A stretch of DNA of 11,176 bases from CAYLNG01 sp964497855 (GTDB lineage: Bacteria; Verrucomicrobiota; Kiritimatiellia; SS1-B-03-39; UBA6053), in contig CAZCFM010000121.1 of the NCBI GenBank assembly GCA_964497855.1, positions 1 to 11,176 of the forward strand. The letters are read 5' to 3'. Positions 7,119 to 11,176 of the stretch are shown one piece after another. Each line of letters starts with the position of its first letter. Positions within the stretch are counted from its first letter, which is position 1. The position numbers and the translations under genes were made by a program. The notes beneath the pieces were generated by a model. It did not search any database and was not told where the DNA came from. It was given only the letters and a program-made list of their open reading frames with translations.

Positions 7119-9671
7119 ATGAAATCCACCCTTCTTCCTGCCTGGGGACCCACGTCCAAATATCTCGCCGGGGCTGCCTACGCCACTGATCCCGATCACG
7201 GAACCCGTGTTGAATTTTCGTTCTTTCCCGCTCTCCACCGCCGTCGACAGTCGCCTCCGTTTCTCGCCTGGGATTCAGGCTTTCATCCCTGGGAGGCCGC
7301 CCCTGATCTCTCGCAGTGGAGCTTCCGTTTTCCGCTCGCCGACAAACGCGACTTTTACGCTGACATCCGCTACGCCCGGAATGCCGAAGGGCTCGAGGTC
7401 CTGGCCACCTTTGTCAATGAAACCTCTCTCCCGCAGGCCGCGGCCCTGCACGGACTCATCGCCCGCCGATTTGCCGAACGCGGTCCTTATCGTTCACCCG
7501 TATTGCGCCCCGCCCTGGTGCAACTCCCCCCCGGCGGCACCTGGCTCTCCGCCGCTGACTACACATCCTTGCAGCTGCGCGAAAACGATCCCCACCGACA
7601 CCTCCGTGCCGACGCAACTCCCTGGGGAATTCTCTACGCCGATGGATTTGTCGATGGACGCGGTCTCGGGGAGGGCTTTGGTTCCAGTGTCGGTGACAAC
7701 GTCATCTACACCCTTCCGGCTCCCGCTGCCCGCGTCCTTCTGCGTTACCGCGCCAGCGGAGAACGCACACTTCATCTCCAAGGTCTTCACGACGGCAGCA
7801 TCGTCCTGTCGGCCACCGACGGCTTCGGACTCGCCACCGTTCCCGTTTCCAATCCTTTAGCCCGAACCCTCCGCGTCCACGCAAACGGCGACGGACCCCT
7901 CGAACTCGATGGTTTCGCGATTCTTCCACCCACCGGCGATTTGTGTTTCCGGGACCATCCTCTGCTCTGCACAGCGGAACTTCAGGAACATCCTGGACAT
8001 CTCTCTCTTCAGTACCCCGACGACCCCGGCTCCTTCTCCATCGAATGGGACCCCACGCTGCGCTGCGAAATCCGCGAAATTCTAACCGATCGTCTGGAGT
8101 TTGATTTTCCTCTCGCCACTCACGATCACGTCCGCAAACGCATCGGTTCCCAAGGCCACCCTTTCACAAACGTTTTTATCCGCCCCATCACGGTTCCGGC
8201 CAAGGGCAGCCGCGCCGTGCGCCTGTTCCTGAAAACCGATATCCCGCCCGCCGCCGCCCATCGCCCCGTCACAATTCCGGCGTTATTGCCCGCGCCGTTT
8301 GGCGTCGAACGTCTCCGGGCCACGCTTCTCACCAACGTCGTATTTCCCGTGCGCCACGGACGAGGCTTCATCAGCCATCACTGCCCCGGCAAATTCTGGG
8401 ATTCGCTCTACACCTGGGATTCTGGCTTCATCGGCCTTGGCATGTGCGAGATTCATCCCGGACAGGCCGAGGAAATTCTTTCCCGCTATCTGTCTGCGCC
8501 CGACGACGATTTCGCCTACGTTCATCATGGCAGCACCGTCCCCGTGCAGATCTACCTGCTGCAACAGCTCTTCAACCTCCGTGGAGACCGCCGCCTCTTG
8601 CAGCGCTATTTTCTGGGGGCGCGCCGTATGCATCGTTTCCTGTCCGGTCGCTCGGAGGGCTCCATCACGGCTGAATTGAAATCGGGCCTGCTTTGCCCCT
8701 TTCCCTATTTCTACAATTCGGGCGGATGGGACGACTATCCCCCGCAGTGGAAATTGTGGAACGAAAAGCGCCGCGGCGGCGTCACGCCGGTCATCACCAG
8801 TGCCCAGATGATTCGCTGCGCCAGACTCCTGCGCCGCGTGGCTCTGCTTCTCGGCGAGGACCCCAGTGAGTTCGAGGCCGACATTACCCGCCTCGAACAA
8901 GCCCTCTTTGCCCATTCCTGGAACCCCGCCACCGGCTGGTTCAGTTATGTCGAACACGATGCCGACGGCAATCCCCTCGGTCCTGTGCTCCACGAAAGCG
9001 GCGAGGATTGCAACGCCGGACTGGATGGACTCTACCCGCTGCTCGCGGGGATATGCTCCCCTGAACAGGAGCGCGATTTTCTCGCCCGACTGCAGGACCC
9101 CGCCCGTTTCTGGAGCAACGTCGGCCTCAGTACCGTCGATCAAAGCGCTGCTGTTTTCAAACGCGACGGGTACTGGAACGGATCTGTCTGGATGCCCCAC
9201 CAGTGGTTCGTCTGGCGCTACCTGCTCGACATCGGGGAGGCGGACTTCGCCCGGAAAATATCCGAAACCGCGCTCGACCTCTGGGAACGCGAAGTCGCTG
9301 AATCCTGGTGCTGTTTCGAGCATTTTCCCATCGAGACCGGACGCGGCGCGGGCTGGCATCATTTCGGAGGACTCTCCTCGCCCATTCTCAACTGGCAGGC
9401 CGCCGCGCAGCACCCCGGTCGTCTCGTTGGAGGCTATAATGCCTGGATTCTTGCCCATGATTACGACAATCAGCGCATTGAAGCCGAGATTCTTTTCGAC
9501 GGACGTGAATACGATCATCCCGTCTTGCTCGCCGTTGTACCCGGCAGCGCCAACCCGCAGGTCGAATGGACGGGCACAGGGACTGTTCATATCCGCGAAC
9601 CCAGACCCGGGCAAATCGAAGTCCACTTTTCCAAAGGTCAAGACCGCGGTCGTCTCAGGATTCACAGATAG
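7119..9671 (+). CDS. MGH1/GH63-like (alpha/alpha)6 glycoside hydrolase
   Basis: An 850-residue protein with a beta-rich N-terminal half (about 1-380) and an (alpha/alpha)6-toroid catalytic domain (about 390-800). A short beta-type tail follows. Toroid signatures are YTWDSGFIGLGMCEIHP (431-447), YNSGGWDDYPPQ (with D538 and D539), YWNGSVWMPHQWFVWRYLLD and CCFEHFPIETGRGAGWHHFGGLSSPILNW (with E734 and E739). By analogy with GH63 and mannosylglycerate-hydrolase-like enzymes, an Asp in the WDD motif is the likely general acid, and a Glu in the EHFPIETG block is the likely base. The N-terminus (MKSTLLPAWGPTSKYL) has no proper signal peptide, so the enzyme appears to be cytoplasmic and to act on imported oligosaccharides or glycosides. 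GH78-like or related six-hairpin activities are alternatives. Its position after the AraC gene suggests membership of that regulon. The fold is clear and the substrate is unknown. Confidence 0.85.
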   Translation: MKSTLLPAWGPTSKYLAGAAYATDPDHGTRVEFSFFPALHRRRQSPPFLAWDSGFHPWEAAPDLSQWSFRFPLADKRDFYADIRYARNAEGLEVLATFVNETSLPQAAALHGLIARRFAERGPYRSPVLRPALVQLPPGGTWLSAADYTSLQLRENDPHRHLRADATPWGILYADGFVDGRGLGEGFGSSVGDNVIYTLPAPAARVLLRYRASGERTLHLQGLHDGSIVLSATDGFGLATVPVSNPLARTLRVHANGDGPLELDGFAILPPTGDLCFRDHPLLCTAELQEHPGHLSLQYPDDPGSFSIEWDPTLRCEIREILTDRLEFDFPLATHDHVRKRIGSQGHPFTNVFIRPITVPAKGSRAVRLFLKTDIPPAAAHRPVTIPALLPAPFGVERLRATLLTNVVFPVRHGRGFISHHCPGKFWDSLYTWDSGFIGLGMCEIHPGQAEEILSRYLSAPDDDFAYVHHGSTVPVQIYLLQQLFNLRGDRRLLQRYFLGARRMHRFLSGRSEGSITAELKSGLLCPFPYFYNSGGWDDYPPQWKLWNEKRRGGVTPVITSAQMIRCARLLRRVALLLGEDPSEFEADITRLEQALFAHSWNPATGWFSYVEHDADGNPLGPVLHESGEDCNAGLDGLYPLLAGICSPEQERDFLARLQDPARFWSNVGLSTVDQSAAVFKRDGYWNGSVWMPHQWFVWRYLLDIGEADFARKISETALDLWEREVAESWCCFEHFPIETGRGAGWHHFGGLSSPILNWQAAAQHPGRLVGGYNAWILAHDYDNQRIEAEILFDGREYDHPVLLAVVPGSANPQVEWTGTGTVHIREPRPGQIEVHFSKGQDRGRLRIHR

Positions 9672-9722
9672 GTGGCGAGTGTGCCAACGGCTCCGCAGTG
9701 AGCCCAGAAGCCCGTCACGTTC

Positions 9723-10139
9723 TCAGGGATCGATGTTGATCAATTTCCGTGTTTGGAAATCCAGTTTCCGGTAGTAGCAGCCGTCACGCGGAAGGCCTTC
9801 GGCGTTTCGGGTGTGGCAGATCCCGCCCCGGCGGGGGCGGACGATGTAGAGCAGGGAGTTTTGTTCGCAATTGACCCGCACCTCGAGCAGTTCGAAGGTT
9901 TCGCCGGAGGATGCCCCTTTTTCCCAGAGTTCGCGGCGGGAAGTGGACCAGAAAGTTGCGTTTCCGCAGCGAATGGAATGCTCCAGAGCCAGCTCATTGG
10001 CATAGGCCACGAGGATGACTTCACCCGTGTCGGCGTTTTGCACGGCGACAGGAACAACATCCGGGTTGCGATCGGCCACTTTTTTCAGCTTGAACCAATC
10101 CAGGGTAAATTCGCTTCCTTCTTCAAGTTCTTTGGACAT
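9723..10139 (-). CDS. HisI-family (phosphoribosyl-AMP cyclohydrolase-like) protein, divergent metal site
   Basis: A 138-residue protein matching the PRA-CH fold: VPVAVQNADTGEVILVAYANE (29-49), FWSTSRRELWEKGASSGET (63-81), VNCEQNSLLYIV (89-100), CHT (108-110) and CYYR (121-124). True HisI opens the purine ring of phosphoribosyl-AMP in histidine synthesis, using a zinc held by three Cys and a magnesium held by a D-C-D-x-D motif. Here C91, C108 and C121 are kept, but the aspartates are N90, E92 and N94. The spacing between the last two cysteines is 13 rather than about 7. I start at the ATG at 10139; the frame stays open to an ATG at 10214, but that extension has no family-like sequence. It lies downstream of the sigma/anti-sigma pair on the same strand. 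It could be a HisI paralogue with another role, and I would not call it hisI. Confidence 0.8.
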   Translation of the reverse strand: MSKELEEGSEFTLDWFKLKKVADRNPDVVPVAVQNADTGEVILVAYANELALEHSIRCGNATFWSTSRRELWEKGASSGETFELLEVRVNCEQNSLLYIVRPRRGGICHTRNAEGLPRDGCYYRKLDFQTRKLINIDP

Positions 10140-10238
10140 GTCGGGCTCAGGGTCGGGGGTGTGGGAAATGACGTCAGGCGTCAGTGCTGCTTTCCTACGT
10201 GAGGGAACCGACATGACAAGTGGAAAGACGTTCTAACC
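10140..10238 (-). promoter_or_regulatory. 99-base spacer upstream of the HisI-like gene with palindromes
   Basis: TGACGTCA (10169-10176) is a perfect 8-base palindrome. It overlaps the inverted repeat TGACG-N5-CGTCA (10169-10183). Nearby TTCC and GGAA arms flank the sequence around 10191-10206. No convincing -10/-35 pair and no strong Shine-Dalgarno are visible. It may hold an operator or an ECF-type promoter for the HisI-like gene. Alternatively, part of it is coding if that gene starts at 10214. Confidence 0.25.
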
Positions 10239-10520
10239 TCACGGTGAAGTGTGATGCACGGACTTGAGGGCGTCCTTGATCCGTTCTTTGGAGCCGGTAT
10301 CGAGTTGTGGACCTTCCGGGCTGTCGAGTTCCTGTTCTTTCCGCACCCGGAAGTTGCGCATCATGTCCTGGAATTTCATGACCTGACGGTTGTAGGCCCC
10401 GCAGACCGGACAAATCATCACATGGAATTTGAGTGTGAATTTGCCGAGGGGCGACAATCGCTCGTAGTCCTCTTTGGAGAGGTGATGGCTGACTTGTTTG
10501 CAGGTGAAGAAGAGAGGCAT
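10239..10520 (-). CDS. Small soluble zinc-type (ZAS/zf-HC2-like) anti-sigma factor
   Basis: A 93-residue protein. It has an upstream cysteine C7 (FFTCKQV), then HHLS, and then H33-x3-C37-x2-C40 (HVMICPVC). This is the zinc-binding anti-sigma pattern found in proteins such as RsrA and ChrR. The remaining ~50 residues are charged and helical (NRQVMKFQDMMRNFRVRKEQE). There is no membrane segment, so it would act in the cytoplasm, possibly releasing its sigma factor on metal or thiol stress. It starts 28 bases downstream of the ECF sigma gene, the usual arrangement of a cognate pair. The region before its ATG is pyrimidine-rich and shows no Shine-Dalgarno. Translation may therefore be coupled or weak, which would favour free sigma factor. 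The pairing is inferred from position. Confidence 0.85.
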   Translation of the reverse strand: MPLFFTCKQVSHHLSKEDYERLSPLGKFTLKFHVMICPVCGAYNRQVMKFQDMMRNFRVRKEQELDSPEGPQLDTGSKERIKDALKSVHHTSP

Positions 10521-10548
10521 GGAGAGGGTGGGGGGCAGGAGGATTGGA

Positions 10549-11124
10549 TTAGGGGGTGGCCCACTTGGATTCGAGGCAGGTTTTCAGCTGACCGCGGGCG
10601 CGGTGCAACATCACCCATAGATAATTGTCGCTAATGTCCAATTCCTTACAAATCGTCTCTGTGCTTTCTTCATCGAGCATTTTCATCTGGAACGCACTGC
10701 GCAAGGGCTCCTTGAGACTGGCCAGGCAACTTTCGAACGCCGCCCAGAATTCCTCCTGCGCAAACGCCTCATCGGGGTCAAAGCCCCAGGGTTTCGGGCT
10801 CATCGTGGGAATGCCGGAGGTTTTAAAGAGCAGTTTTCCGACGATGTCCTGGACCTGTTCATCCTGCAGCTCCTGGCGGCGCACGGACTTCCGGATCGTA
10901 TCCACAATTTTGTTTTTGAGGATGCCCCGCAGCCAGTATTTCACGTCCACGCGACCGTCAAACTGGCGGATGTTCTTGATGGCGGCCAGAAAGGTCTCCT
11001 GCACGGCATCCTCCGCCGCGCCTTTGTTGCGAAGGCGCATCAGGGCGTAGCGGAACAGATAGTCCCCGTATTTTTCAACCCACAGTTCTGGTTCGTATGG
11101 TAGAGCAGCTTCGTTTTCGGACAT
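10549..11124 (-). CDS. ECF-type RNA polymerase sigma-70 factor (TIGR02943-like)
   Basis: A 191-residue sigma factor. Region 2 (about 17-80) has YGDYLFRYALMRLRNKGAAEDAVQETFLAAI and the DNA-melting/-10 segment YWLRGILKNKIVDTIRK. A linker with FDPDEAFAQEEFW (115-127) follows. Region 4 (about 131-185) has CLASLKEPLRSAFQMKMLDEESTETICKELDISDNYLWVMLHRARGQLKTCLE. The FDPDE...FW...CL and NxWVMLHRAR patterns, as I remember them, are those of the TIGR02943 group, which is often paired with a short zinc-finger protein, as here. I start at the ATG at 11124, because AAGG lies eight bases upstream. A GTG at 11133 in the same frame would add MKC but would remove that site's spacing. It is the first gene of the likely sigma, anti-sigma, HisI-like transcription unit and is probably self-regulated. 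Confidence 0.95.
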   Translation of the reverse strand: MSENEAALPYEPELWVEKYGDYLFRYALMRLRNKGAAEDAVQETFLAAIKNIRQFDGRVDVKYWLRGILKNKIVDTIRKSVRRQELQDEQVQDIVGKLLFKTSGIPTMSPKPWGFDPDEAFAQEEFWAAFESCLASLKEPLRSAFQMKMLDEESTETICKELDISDNYLWVMLHRARGQLKTCLESKWATP

Positions 11125-11132
11125 ACATTTCA

Positions 11133-11136
11133 CCTT
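11133..11136 (-). promoter_or_regulatory. Shine-Dalgarno (AAGG) that fixes the sigma factor start
   Basis: The minus strand reads AAGG, part of AAGGTG, eight bases before the ATG at 11124. This favours the ATG over the in-frame GTG at 11133, which overlaps the site. Confidence 0.6.
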
Positions 11137-11176
11137 ACGTCTTGCGGCAACGGAGTCAAGCCAAGTCCCCGATTCA

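Noticed and set aside
7119..7190. Signal peptide at the N-terminus of the glycoside hydrolase
   Set aside because: Pro, Trp and Lys interrupt the region, and there is no continuous hydrophobic core or cleavage motif.
8283..9665. Minus-strand open frame of about 460 codons within the glycoside hydrolase gene
   Set aside because: It is a complementary-strand shadow of the strong hydrolase reading frame with no family motif of its own.
9689..9704. GGCTC/GAGCC hairpin between the hydrolase and the HisI-like gene as a terminator
   Set aside because: The stem is only 5 bp with a six-base loop and no T-run, so it is easily found by chance in this GC content.

Overview
The window reads as a high-GC bacterial chromosome segment. 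A core housekeeping gene at the left (valyl-tRNA synthetase) is followed by accessory sugar- or uronate-related genes and then a sigma/anti-sigma pair. Three features fit a Verrucomicrobiota-type heterotroph (Opitutales-like is my best guess): the divergent AraC regulator, a Gfo/Idh/MocA oxidoreductase with a TIM-barrel sugar isomerase, and an intracellular (alpha/alpha)6 glycoside hydrolase. The taxonomy is inference from gene content, not from a marker I can align.

Left part, plus strand. The 3' two thirds of valS (1-1664) is followed 20 bases later by an oligogalacturonate-lyase-like beta-propeller gene (1685-2815). Just after that gene's stop lies a short second copy of the valS 3' end. 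It encodes RALLKSLAG-stop, against RALLKSLGA-stop in valS itself. The propeller gene therefore appears to be bracketed by a 21-base imperfect repeat, as if it had been inserted at, or recombined into, the valS terminus. Next comes a lone AAA+/DUF4143 ATPase (2972-4126). It has no visible Shine-Dalgarno and an inverted repeat lies across its start codon. It meets the next minus-strand gene at a long, nearly symmetrical hairpin (4131-4184).

Middle part. The minus-strand pair of a sugar phosphate isomerase/epimerase-like TIM barrel (5341-6153) and a Gfo/Idh/MocA dehydrogenase (4204-5319) has the layout of an operon. It diverges from an AraC-family regulator (6256-7041), which is followed on the same strand by an 850-residue MGH1/GH63-like glycoside hydrolase (7119-9671). 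The likely logic is that the hydrolase releases a sugar unit, the dehydrogenase and isomerase oxidise and rearrange it, and the AraC protein senses it. A weakly similar GTAC-centred motif occurs in the divergent promoter region and again upstream of the hydrolase gene. The substrate cannot be read from the sequence.

Right part, minus strand. An ECF sigma factor (10549-11124), a small soluble zinc-type anti-sigma factor (10239-10520) and a HisI-family protein (9723-10139) run in the same direction. The HisI-like protein keeps the three zinc cysteines but has lost the magnesium-binding aspartate triad of true phosphoribosyl-AMP cyclohydrolase, so its function may differ.

I found no tRNA or rRNA gene, CRISPR array, transposase or integrase. 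The only stretches without a gene are short (under 160 bases) and are described individually.
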